NCBI RefSeq assembly: GCF_003205875.1
Contig: NZ_PUBZ01000081.1
Coordinates: 62,001 to 126,000, forward strand
Source of the DNA: Herpetosiphon llansteffanensis
GTDB lineage: Bacteria > Chloroflexota > Chloroflexia > Chloroflexales > Herpetosiphonaceae
Direction of reading: 5' to 3'
Length of the DNA: 64,000 nt
The translations under genes and the position numbers were made by a program. How positions within the stretch are numbered: position 1 is the first letter of the stretch; the number at the start of each line of letters is the position of its first letter. Positions 24,960 to 32,061 of the stretch are shown here, one piece after another. Under the pieces are notes generated by a model that worked only from the letters and a program-made list of their open reading frames with translations, had not been told where the DNA came from and searched no databases.

Positions 24960-26528
24960 ATGCGGGCACGGGTTCGCCAACGAGTTACATTAATAGTTTT
25001 GCTTGCGGCGCTGTTGCCGTTATTAGCCGTCTGGGCCATTGCCTTGACGATTAGTTATCGTGCACAACAGAATTCAGCCCAAAATCAACAAATTGCGCTT
25101 ACGAACCTTGCAGCTGAAGATTATCGGCGCTTTATCCTCAACAGTATGGATGAATTGCGCAACGCGAGCAATACGATTGGCAATAATGGCAATCCCAGCC
25201 AGCTGAGCGATTTGCAATTAGGCTCGCAAGTTTTGTTTGGCTCAAGTTTCTCTGAGGTTGGTTTATATCGCGTTACTGGCGAACGGATTGCTGTGGCAGC
25301 CCGTTTGCGCGGCGTGCACATGCCCGAAAGCTTGGCAGGCTCGCCATTATTGCAGATGCTACAAAATCGCCAAGTTGCAATTCAAAATCCCGAGCCATTG
25401 CAGGCAGTTTCCTTGCCACTTGCACCAAGCGAAGTGCCACGTTTTCGCATGGCCTTGCCTGTTTTGGGCCGTGCGAATGGCGAATTAATTCTGGTTGCCG
25501 ATATTAGCATGGATCGGATTTGGGAAACGACTTCGCGGATCGAATCAGCGGCCCAGATGCGCGTGTTGGTGGTTAATCAGCAGGGCCAGTTAATCAGTGC
25601 AGCCAATACCCAATCGCTGATCGAACACCAAGATCTGACTAATTTGCCGTTGCTGACAAATGGCAACACGATTGAAACCTACGATAGCCCGTTTGGTGAA
25701 GAAGTCTTAGGCGTGCGCACCGCGCTTGATCCCACCGATTGGATGTTGATTGTTGAACGACCACTTGACGTAATCTATAGCAATGTTCGAACGTTGGCGC
25801 TCAGCCTCTCAATCGTGATTGGGATTGCCTTGCCATTAGTGGCGGGGATTGGCTGGTATGTTGGGCGGCGAATCGCCTTACCTGTTCAAGAACTGTATGC
25901 TAGCGTTACGCGCTTTACGAACGATCCCAATGCCTATACGCCAGTACACCTCAAAACCCGCGATGAATTGGCCAGCCTTGGCGATGCCTTCAATACGATG
26001 GTGGTGGGCTTGAATGCCTCGCAAAGCAAGCTATCGAAGATGAACGAGGAGCTAGAAGGCTTGGTTGTCACCAGAACTGGCGAATTACACCATGCCTTGG
26101 CTGAGGTGCAGGCCCAAAATGTTGAGCAAGAACGCTTGCTTGAAACCGTGCGTCGCCTGAGCATGCCAACTATCCCAATTACCAAGCAGATTTTGGTTAT
26201 GCCGTTGGTTGGCGAATTTAGCGCCAATCGTGCTGGCGATATTAATGCCACATTGCTTAAAGCGATTGAGCAGCAACAAGCCAAAGTTGTGATTATGGAT
26301 ATTACGGGGGTTCCAGTGGTTGATGCGGCGGTTGCTCGCGCCTTGATCAATGCCTCGCATGCAGCTCAATTGCTTGGCGCACGCGTCATTCTGGCTGGGA
26401 TTCGCCCTGATATGGCCGAAACCTTGGTCAATTTGCACTTGGATCTGGCGGTGATTGATACGGCAGCAACCTTGGCCCAAGCCTTCAGCCGCGCCAGCGA
26501 CTATTTGCAAACCCGCCGTCGCGCGTAA
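24960..26528 (+). CDS. Membrane sensor with Cache-like, HAMP and RsbR-type STAS domains
   Basis: A 522-residue receptor. Membrane helix 1 is at about 8-30; an extracytoplasmic Cache-like domain runs to about 275; membrane helix 2 is TLALSLSIVIGIALPLVAGI, followed by HAMP (RRIALPVQELYASVTRF), a coiled coil (SKLSKMNEELEGLVVTRTGELH), and a C-terminal STAS domain with MDITGVPVVDAAVARALINA and GIRPDMAETLVNL. That STAS type is found in RsbR stressosome proteins. Of the two regulatory threonines as I align them, the one after VVD is Ala456 here, while Thr488 in MAET is kept. AGGAT lies before the ATG. It probably works with the upstream binding lipoprotein. The downstream partner (RsbS/RsbT-like) is not in the window. 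Confidence 0.8.
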   Translation: MRARVRQRVTLIVLLAALLPLLAVWAIALTISYRAQQNSAQNQQIALTNLAAEDYRRFILNSMDELRNASNTIGNNGNPSQLSDLQLGSQVLFGSSFSEVGLYRVTGERIAVAARLRGVHMPESLAGSPLLQMLQNRQVAIQNPEPLQAVSLPLAPSEVPRFRMALPVLGRANGELILVADISMDRIWETTSRIESAAQMRVLVVNQQGQLISAANTQSLIEHQDLTNLPLLTNGNTIETYDSPFGEEVLGVRTALDPTDWMLIVERPLDVIYSNVRTLALSLSIVIGIALPLVAGIGWYVGRRIALPVQELYASVTRFTNDPNAYTPVHLKTRDELASLGDAFNTMVVGLNASQSKLSKMNEELEGLVVTRTGELHHALAEVQAQNVEQERLLETVRRLSMPTIPITKQILVMPLVGEFSANRAGDINATLLKAIEQQQAKVVIMDITGVPVVDAAVARALINASHAAQLLGARVILAGIRPDMAETLVNLHLDLAVIDTAATLAQAFSRASDYLQTRRRA

Positions 26529-26537
26529 AATGGTGTT

Positions 26538-26658
26538 CCCTCACCCCCCAGCCTCTCCTTTCGAGGGGAGCTGACCCTTGTTCACCGACGAATTGCACAA
26601 GAATTAGGGCATTAAAGCCCCTCGCCCGCGTCACGGGAGAGGGGTTGGGGTGAGGGGA
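26538..26658. repeat. GC-rich palindromic repeat, copy 1
   Basis: Begins CCCTCACCCC and ends GGGGTGAGGGG, with an inner stretch GACGAATTGCACAAG. Same family as 28470-28571 and 31860-31990; the inner core is inverted relative to copy 3. Confidence 0.7.
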
Positions 26659-26726
26659 TATTAACACCTACCCTTATAAATTGCCTCTCGCCCACGTAGC
26701 AGTCTATAGGGTGAGGAAATGTAATT

Positions 26727-27707
26727 TTAGTTCTGTTCTGGCTCGTTGCGAATATACAATTGCTTGAGCAACGGAGTAAACACGCGGTAGAAGCGTTCGA
26801 GCGCGTCGATCATCCAGACATGATGGTCGGCCCAATGCTGATGATCATGCAGGTTGGCGTTGCGCCGAATCAGCCAAATTTGATATTCCTTGGTTAAAGG
26901 ATTTTCGCGCCATTCGAGGCCAACGCCCAGCTGTTGCTCGATTGCCACCCGTTGTTGGCGCAACCAGCGAAAGCGCAACTTGGCGGAAATTCCACTTAAC
27001 ATCACGGCGACCCCAAGCCAATTATCGCGGGCATTCAAGCTCGCTTGCAAGGTGCAATCGGCTCGACCTAAGGCAAAGCTAGTGCTTGGCTCGGCATGTG
27101 GTTTTTTGGCTCCAAGGTGGCTATTACGATCGCGCAGCATCGCATTAAAGCGCATCCAATAGCCTAAATAAAGGTTTTTGCTGGGGTTGTTTATGGCTGG
27201 AGCTACGGGCAAACTTGGCTCGTTGGTAATCGCCAATTCCCAATCATCTGGTTTGCAAATTAGCTTGAAATGCGGGGCAAAGGGCGAATCATCAATTTGC
27301 CATAATTCCAGTTCAATCGCAAAAAACAGCAAATGCGGCAGGGTTTGTTGATTGAGCCATTCGATTGTGGCGCGATGCTCAGGCGTAAAATGCTCAGCAA
27401 TCCAAATTAAAATCGTCGCTTTGACGCTGCTCGCGGTGGTGAGCAATTGGCCAAGATGGGCGTGATCGCTGCCAGCTAATTGATTTTCGATCAAGACTTT
27501 GGTTTCGGTGCGTTGATCGTAGCAGACAAGGCTTTGGCGCAAATTGCCAGTGCCTTTGTTGAGAGCCTCAAAGCGTAATTCAAGGTTGGTGGCGGTGTTC
27601 AATTGGGCGATATTTTCGGCCTGGGTGAGCCAATGGGTAAAATGGCTGGCTGCTTGTCGCCAAGCATCGTGAATCGGAACCCGTTTAAGCCGACCAAGCT
27701 GATTCAT
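26727..27707 (-). CDS. DUF4268-type protein, PDDEXK nuclease-like
   Basis: A 326-residue protein. The N-terminal half has the pattern of a PDDEXK nuclease-like core: CYDQRTETKVLIENQL (Glu74-x-Gln76), then SDHAHLGQLLTTAS, VKATILIWIAEHFTPEHRATI and LFFAIELELWQI. The C-terminal half (from about residue 190, LYLGYWMRFNAMLRDRN) is the DUF4268 region with a conserved YWxxF-like motif. Family members occur alone or near restriction and phage-defence genes; no methylase or other defence gene is seen here. GAGGAA lies 9 nt before the ATG. It is flanked by the dispersed GC-rich repeats. Biological role unknown. Confidence 0.75.
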   Translation of the reverse strand: MNQLGRLKRVPIHDAWRQAASHFTHWLTQAENIAQLNTATNLELRFEALNKGTGNLRQSLVCYDQRTETKVLIENQLAGSDHAHLGQLLTTASSVKATILIWIAEHFTPEHRATIEWLNQQTLPHLLFFAIELELWQIDDSPFAPHFKLICKPDDWELAITNEPSLPVAPAINNPSKNLYLGYWMRFNAMLRDRNSHLGAKKPHAEPSTSFALGRADCTLQASLNARDNWLGVAVMLSGISAKLRFRWLRQQRVAIEQQLGVGLEWRENPLTKEYQIWLIRRNANLHDHQHWADHHVWMIDALERFYRVFTPLLKQLYIRNEPEQN

Positions 27708-27856
27708 CGCCGTAATTCCTCACTACACCGTTGGGCTGCAAAACTGCTACCGATTATAGCACGAAGGTCGCAGGGCTGATTTTACGCTCAATCAAGCGAT
27801 TGATTTGCAATGCGGCTTAGGCTGATAGGATGCAGTAAACAGTTTAAGGAGCAGTT

Positions 27857-28387
27857 ATGGCTGACGCTGATCAGATTATTATTGAAACCGAGCGCCTGAT
27901 GTTGCGCAAACTAACGCCTGATGATCTTGATGGCTTATTTCGATTGTATCGCGATCCGGTTATTCGCGAGCATTTCCCCGAGGGCGTGTTGGATCGTGAG
28001 GAAACCAAAGCTGAGCTGGATTGGATTATCAAGGTTTATTATGGCGAGTATGGCTATGGTTTATGGGCGACGATTCATAAACCGACGGGAGCATTTATTG
28101 GGCGTTGTGGATTGTTGCCATGGGTTATTGATGAGCGACAAGAAGTTGAAGTGGCCTATTTGCTCGATCAAGCCTACTGGGGCCAAGGCTTAGCAATCGA
28201 AGCCGCGCAGGCAATTGTGGCTTATGGCTTTGATGTATTGAAATTGAAGCGCCTGATTTGCTTGCCAGTTCCCGAAAATGCTGCTTCAATGCGCGTTGCT
28301 GAAAAAATGGGCATGCACGTAGAGCGTGAAATTGTGCTCGATGGCACGCCTGCGATGCTCTATTCGATTGAAAAAGATTCATATTGA
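27857..28387 (+). CDS. GNAT acetyltransferase, RimJ/RimL-like
   Basis: Acetyl-CoA-dependent N-acetyltransferase of 176 residues. It opens with IIIETERLMLRKLTPDDLDGLF, typical of the RimJ/RimL/Acetyltransf_3 group; the acetyl-CoA binding motif is VAYLLDQAYWGQGLAIEAAQAIVAY, and NAASMRVAEKMGMHVE is the conserved C-terminal block. AAGGAG lies 5 nt before the ATG. The acceptor may be a ribosomal protein N-terminus or a small amine. It stands alone between the DUF4268 gene and a repeat-rich region. Confidence 0.9.
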   Translation: MADADQIIIETERLMLRKLTPDDLDGLFRLYRDPVIREHFPEGVLDREETKAELDWIIKVYYGEYGYGLWATIHKPTGAFIGRCGLLPWVIDERQEVEVAYLLDQAYWGQGLAIEAAQAIVAYGFDVLKLKRLICLPVPENAASMRVAEKMGMHVEREIVLDGTPAMLYSIEKDSY

Positions 28388-28388
28388 T

Positions 28389-28430
28389 CCACGAAGCGCA
28401 CGAAGGACAGTATGGCTTTTGGCTATGGGC
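28389..28430. repeat. CACGAAG-type dispersed repeat, copy A
   Basis: CCACGAAGCGCACGAAGGACAGTATGGCT followed by GGCTATGGGCTAT. An inverted copy is at 31101-31160. The rest of the gene-free stretch 28388-28902 holds a GC-rich repeat, a CACAGATT-type repeat (about 28655-28687) and short tandem repeats. Confidence 0.55.
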
Positions 28431-28469
28431 TATGTGTATTGGTACATTGGATTGACAACAAGGAGCATG

Positions 28470-28571
28470 CCCTCACCCCAGCCCCTCGCCCACTGGACGC
28501 GGGCGAGGGCAGCACGGATCGCAGGTTCCCCCTCGCCGCGCGGGCGGGAGCGGGGGCTAGGGGGTGAGGGG
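28470..28571. repeat. GC-rich palindromic repeat, copy 2
   Basis: Begins CCCTCACCCCAGCCCCTCGC and ends CTAGGGGGTGAGGGG; shorter than the other two copies, with a different centre. Confidence 0.7.
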
Positions 28572-28732
28572 ATCAATCCATGGTTAACCTGATGAACCAA
28601 TACATTGCCTCTGGGCCGCTGCGTTAAAAAACTGCTCCACGAAGTTTTGTTTTTAGCCACAGATTGACCCAGATGACCACAGATTATATTCCCATAGCCA
28701 AAAGCCTATAGCCTATAGACTGATTCCTTTTT

Positions 28733-28760
28733 GACTTCTGACTTTTGACTTCTGACTTTT
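28733..28760. repeat. 14-bp tandem repeat
   Basis: GACTTCTGACTTTT occurs twice head to tail in the AT-rich spacer before the sigma factor gene. Confidence 0.6.
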
Positions 28761-28867
28761 GCGTTCATCCCTCATACTTCATCCTTCTGACTTTTTTTCT
28801 ATGCTCTTTGTTCTATGTTCTCGTTGCTATGACCTAACTTTTTGGCCTGCTCTTGGATATATAAAGC

Positions 28868-28879
28868 GAGAGCGCTCTC
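28868..28879. promoter_or_regulatory. Perfect 12-bp palindrome at the sigma-factor promoter
   Basis: GAGAGCGCTCTC directly follows the AT-rich hexamers GATATATAA (28855-28863) and lies 23 bp before the start codon. Likely operator or autoregulatory site; the binding protein is unknown. Confidence 0.45.
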
Positions 28880-28902
28880 AATCTTAGGCTGAAAGGAAGG
28901 AT

Positions 28903-29469
28903 ATGCACGATCACGAGGCTATAGCTCGACTCAAACAAGGTGATATTGCTGGGCTAGCCCCCTTGGTTCACCAATATCAATATCAGGCGGTGCGAGCAGC
29001 GATCTTGGTTGTCCGCGATCGATCTGCCGCCGAAGATATTGTTCAATCGGCTTTTCTGCGGGTGGTGCAGCGCATCCAACAATTTGATAGCCAGCGCGCC
29101 TTTGGGCCATGGTTTATGAAAATTGTGCTCAACGATGCATTGAAAGATGCTCAACGCCGCGAACGTCAACGCTCACTTGATCAATCGAACGCTGCTGGGT
29201 TGGCATTGTTTGAGGAATTGATGAGCAACGAGCCGCAACCAGAGGCCTTGTTGGAACAAGATGCTATGCGCGAAACCGTCGTGCAGGCCTTGAATCAACT
29301 AACGCCGTTGCAGCGTGCGGCAATTGTGCAACGCTATTACCTTGGAATGAGCGAAGCCGAAATGGCTCACGATGCAGCCACCAGCCCAGGCGCGATCAAA
29401 CAACGCCTGTTGGGTGCTCGCGAACGCCTGCGCCGGCTCTTAGCCCCAATTATTAACGAATCTGTGTAG
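28903..29469 (+). CDS. ECF-type RNA polymerase sigma factor
   Basis: A 188-residue group 4 sigma factor. Region 2: LVHQYQYQAVRAAILVVRDRSAAEDIVQSAFLRVVQRIQQFD, then FGPWFMKIVLNDALKDAQRR. Region 4: TPLQRAAIVQRYYLGMSEAEMAHDAATSPGAIKQRLLGARERLRRLL, the -35-recognition helix-turn-helix. AAGGAAGG lies before the ATG. The gene 15 bp downstream encodes a membrane-anchored protein that is probably its anti-sigma partner. Target promoters are unknown. Confidence 0.92.
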   Translation: MHDHEAIARLKQGDIAGLAPLVHQYQYQAVRAAILVVRDRSAAEDIVQSAFLRVVQRIQQFDSQRAFGPWFMKIVLNDALKDAQRRERQRSLDQSNAAGLALFEELMSNEPQPEALLEQDAMRETVVQALNQLTPLQRAAIVQRYYLGMSEAEMAHDAATSPGAIKQRLLGARERLRRLLAPIINESV

Positions 29470-29483
29470 TCGAGGAGTCTGCA

Positions 29484-30359
29484 ATGCATAACGATAACAA
29501 TATCGCAAAAGCGCTCGCCAATGTGGCAGAGCACGAAGTTCCCGAAGGTTCGCTCAACTTGCTCAAACCATTGCAACAACAAGCTAACCTCAAGCCACAA
29601 ACTCGTCGAAATGGGTGGTTGCGCCCAGCAATGATGGCCGCAACTGGGGTTGCCTTGGCCGCAGTTGGCTTTGGCTTGCTGCCCAGCCAAGTCAGCCAAG
29701 TCAGTGCCAAAGAAGCCTTGCGCCGTGCCGAACAAGTAACCGCCTTTGGCTTGAATAACATCGAATCGCTGCATGGTGTGCTCGAAACCCATGTGCCTGC
29801 AACGGGCAGCGTGGTCAGCGAGAAAATTTGGGTCCAGCAACCAAATAAATTGCGCAAAGAAATTGTTTGGCCAGGCAGCGAAACTCGCGACGAACAATAT
29901 GAAACCCAAATTATGAATGGCGCTGATGCGTGGGCTTGGATCTCGCCAGCAGGCCAGCCAAATACGGTTGATGGCACTGTTTCGCAGTTCAGTTCAAGCG
30001 AATTGGATGGCGCATTGTATGTGATTCCAAATCCAACCGCTTCGCTCGACTCGAATGGCAATAGCGAAGGTTTGTGCGCCCAACCAGGCGATCAGCTTTC
30101 AACTGTTGGTCAAGAAAGCTTCTTGGGCCGCGATGCCTTGGTGATCGAATGTGTGATTGGTGGCGATAGCGACCAAGCCAACACGCGGCTCAAATTCTGG
30201 ATTGACGATGAGTTGTTTGTGGTGCTGAAATCGGAGTACTACGAGGCAAATGGCGATATATTCGTTGAATCAGCCTATACTGAATTCGAAGTCAACGGCT
30301 CATATCCAGCCGATTTCTTCGCTCCACCAGCAGGCGCACCAATCGAAGTTACCCAATAA
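29484..30359 (+). CDS. Membrane-anchored LolA-like protein, probable anti-sigma factor
   Basis: A 291-residue single-pass membrane protein. A cytoplasmic N-terminus of about 50 residues (NIAKALANVAEHEVPEGSLNLL) precedes one membrane helix (PAMMAATGVALAAVGFGLL). The extracytoplasmic domain (SAKEALRRAEQVTAFGLNNIESLHGVLETHV...KIWVQQPNKLRKEI) has the LolA/RseB-like half-barrel pattern common in sigma regulators. It is located 15 bp after the ECF sigma factor, with GAGGAG upstream of the ATG. The anti-sigma role is inferred from position and topology; no zinc ZAS motif is seen. A strong terminator closes the operon. Confidence 0.75.
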   Translation: MHNDNNIAKALANVAEHEVPEGSLNLLKPLQQQANLKPQTRRNGWLRPAMMAATGVALAAVGFGLLPSQVSQVSAKEALRRAEQVTAFGLNNIESLHGVLETHVPATGSVVSEKIWVQQPNKLRKEIVWPGSETRDEQYETQIMNGADAWAWISPAGQPNTVDGTVSQFSSSELDGALYVIPNPTASLDSNGNSEGLCAQPGDQLSTVGQESFLGRDALVIECVIGGDSDQANTRLKFWIDDELFVVLKSEYYEANGDIFVESAYTEFEVNGSYPADFFAPPAGAPIEVTQ

Positions 30360-30373
30360 GCCTTGAATAGCTG

Positions 30374-30407
30374 GCCAGCGATCATGTGTTGATCGCTGGC
30401 TTTTTTT
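30374..30407 (+). terminator. Intrinsic terminator of the sigma/anti-sigma operon
   Basis: GCCAGCGATCA / TGATCGCTGGC, 11-bp perfect stem with a 5-nt loop, followed by seven T. Confidence 0.9.
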
Positions 30408-30491
30408 GGTTTAATCTAGGTATAGGTGCTGTTGAATGAACTTAATAACAGATACAATTGTTAAGTTGATAGGATATGGAAGGAGGGAATC

Positions 30492-30953
30492 GTGCGCTTT
30501 AAAAGAATTATTGTTAATCGTTATTGGATTTACTCTTATCTGCAAGTAGGTGATGCAGAAGCAAACGAATCGGGTTTGCCGCAATCACTGTATATGGATG
30601 ATCCGCTTAATCAAGAGCGTTATATTCGGGCATTTATAGCACCACATTTTGCAACATCTTACTATCCGAACGATATTCGATTTCAGTATAAATTTAAAGA
30701 ATCGTTACGTTATTGCTTAAATGTGTACGATGCTGATATAGAATCCGATCTTGAGCATGAGTGGGCACAACCATATGGCATTTATAAAAAACCGCGTGAT
30801 CTTCAAGCTTTTTTGCAGCGTGTTTGGCAGGTTTTATTTCCTGATGAGCCATGGCAGATCGATGATCTCGATTATTATTTCGATCTGAATGATTCACGAA
30901 TAAATATGTTTGATCCATTGCCTGCTGTAATTCGTGATCAACGTGATCGTTAA
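30492..30953 (+). CDS. AT-rich gene of unknown function
   Basis: A 153-residue protein starting at GTG 30492, supported by AAGGAGGG about 7 nt upstream. It is acidic and rich in Tyr, Phe and Asp (NRYWIYSYLQVGDA, DDLDYYFDLNDSRINMFDP). There is no signal peptide or membrane segment. The gene is notably more AT-rich than the sigma operon before it and sits between dispersed repeats, consistent with accessory or recently acquired DNA. No family is recognised. Confidence 0.5.
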   Translation: MRFKRIIVNRYWIYSYLQVGDAEANESGLPQSLYMDDPLNQERYIRAFIAPHFATSYYPNDIRFQYKFKESLRYCLNVYDADIESDLEHEWAQPYGIYKKPRDLQAFLQRVWQVLFPDEPWQIDDLDYYFDLNDSRINMFDPLPAVIRDQRDR

Positions 30954-31100
30954 TTAGGATATTCGTTGCTCAATATAGGCGTTCATTTCCGTCCCTTCGA
31001 CAGAGGGAAACACGGGGGTTTTGCGCGAGGGGTCAGGGGCTGGGGATCAGTTCCGTATAGTGCCAACCACCGTTGCACAACCCACCAATTGTTCCGCATA

Positions 31101-31160
31101 GCCAATAGCCTAGAGCCAATAGCCATACTGTCCTTCGTGCTCTTCGTGTTCTTCGTGGTT
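31101..31160. repeat. CACGAAG-type dispersed repeat, inverted copy B
   Basis: Read on the minus strand it gives CCACGAAGAACACGAAGAGC, then ACGAAGGACAGTATGGCTATTG, matching 28389-28430. Just upstream (31019-31048) lies another repeat, GAGGGGTCAGGGGCTGGGGA, related to the TGACCCCTGACCCCT stretch near 32030. Confidence 0.55.
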
Positions 31161-31178
31161 AAAAAACGGTTCCCCTTG

Positions 31179-31769
31179 CTAGAAAATGGATAAAAATCGA
31201 TCGTCGAGCTGGTTATGCTCGATCAGGTGCGCAACCATGTGTTCGATGGTTGGTCGATCAATACTCTGAATTAAAATATCTGGTGATTTAAATAAACTCA
31301 ATTCAGCAGAATTATTGAGTTGAAGATCAAAAAAATCGAAGGTTTCAACGGTAAAACTAAACTCTGCGCTATCGCTAAATTGAATAGTGATATTGATTGC
31401 ATCAAGCAATGGGTTAAATTGGGCACGAAATTCAGGTGCACTTGCCTCAGATTCAAGCCAAATTGTATAATCAATGCCACGTTTATCGATAATGCTATTG
31501 GGTCGATTGATCAGTTGATCAAATAGAATGATTTCAGTATCTTGACCAATAGTGATTAGACTATTGGAAAAATGAATTGGTTTAAACAAATATAATCCAT
31601 TCAGATTAATCGAATAATCATGCATTGTTTGGCGAATAATTGGCAAATGCAAGCTCTTGATCAGCGCTAGTTCAATGCCTTGAATGCTGATTGAATCGAT
31701 AATATCAAGATTTGTCTGTGTTTTGATAATTGAACGAATGTGCTCAAGGGTCGATTGATAGACGATCAT
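31179..31769 (-). CDS. AT-rich gene of unknown function
   Basis: A 196-residue protein with long Ile/Leu-rich stretches (LDIIDSISIQGIELALIKSLHLP, EFSFTVETFDFFDLQLNNSAEL), predicted alpha/beta, soluble. ATG 31769 is preferred because GGAGA lies upstream; the frame opens 10 codons earlier without a site. Base composition is AT-rich, like the gene at 30492, and both are surrounded by repeat DNA. I do not recognise the family. Confidence 0.5.
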   Translation of the reverse strand: MIVYQSTLEHIRSIIKTQTNLDIIDSISIQGIELALIKSLHLPIIRQTMHDYSINLNGLYLFKPIHFSNSLITIGQDTEIILFDQLINRPNSIIDKRGIDYTIWLESEASAPEFRAQFNPLLDAINITIQFSDSAEFSFTVETFDFFDLQLNNSAELSLFKSPDILIQSIDRPTIEHMVAHLIEHNQLDDRFLSIF

Positions 31770-31859
31770 TGAAAATATTTCTCCGCAAAAATTGAGCATG
31801 CTTGATGATTCTTCTCTGATCCCAGACCCCAGACCTTACAAGGGCCGGCTGTGAAGATC

Positions 31860-31990
31860 CCCTCACCCCAACCCCTCGCCCGTGCGCGGGCGAGGGGCGT
31901 TCATTCAGTGGTTTTGCCACAATTCGTCGGTAAAAAATGGTGCTCCCCCTCGCCCGCGTCCAGTGGGAGAGGGGGCTGGGGGGTGAGGGA
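31860..31990. repeat. GC-rich palindromic repeat, copy 3
   Basis: Begins CCCTCACCCCAACCCCTCGC and ends GGGGGGTGAGGG. The inner core CACAATTCGTCGGT is the reverse complement of the core in copy 1. Confidence 0.7.
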
Positions 31991-32061
31991 ACGCGCCACA
32001 CCACCAATTCTTAAAACCCTACCACACTGACCCCTGACCCCTAGAACCTGACCCCTTGTTG

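Noticed and set aside
26538-26658. Rho-independent terminator of the STAS-receptor gene
   Set aside because: The element is much longer than a terminator, has no U-run and recurs in other spacers in both orientations.
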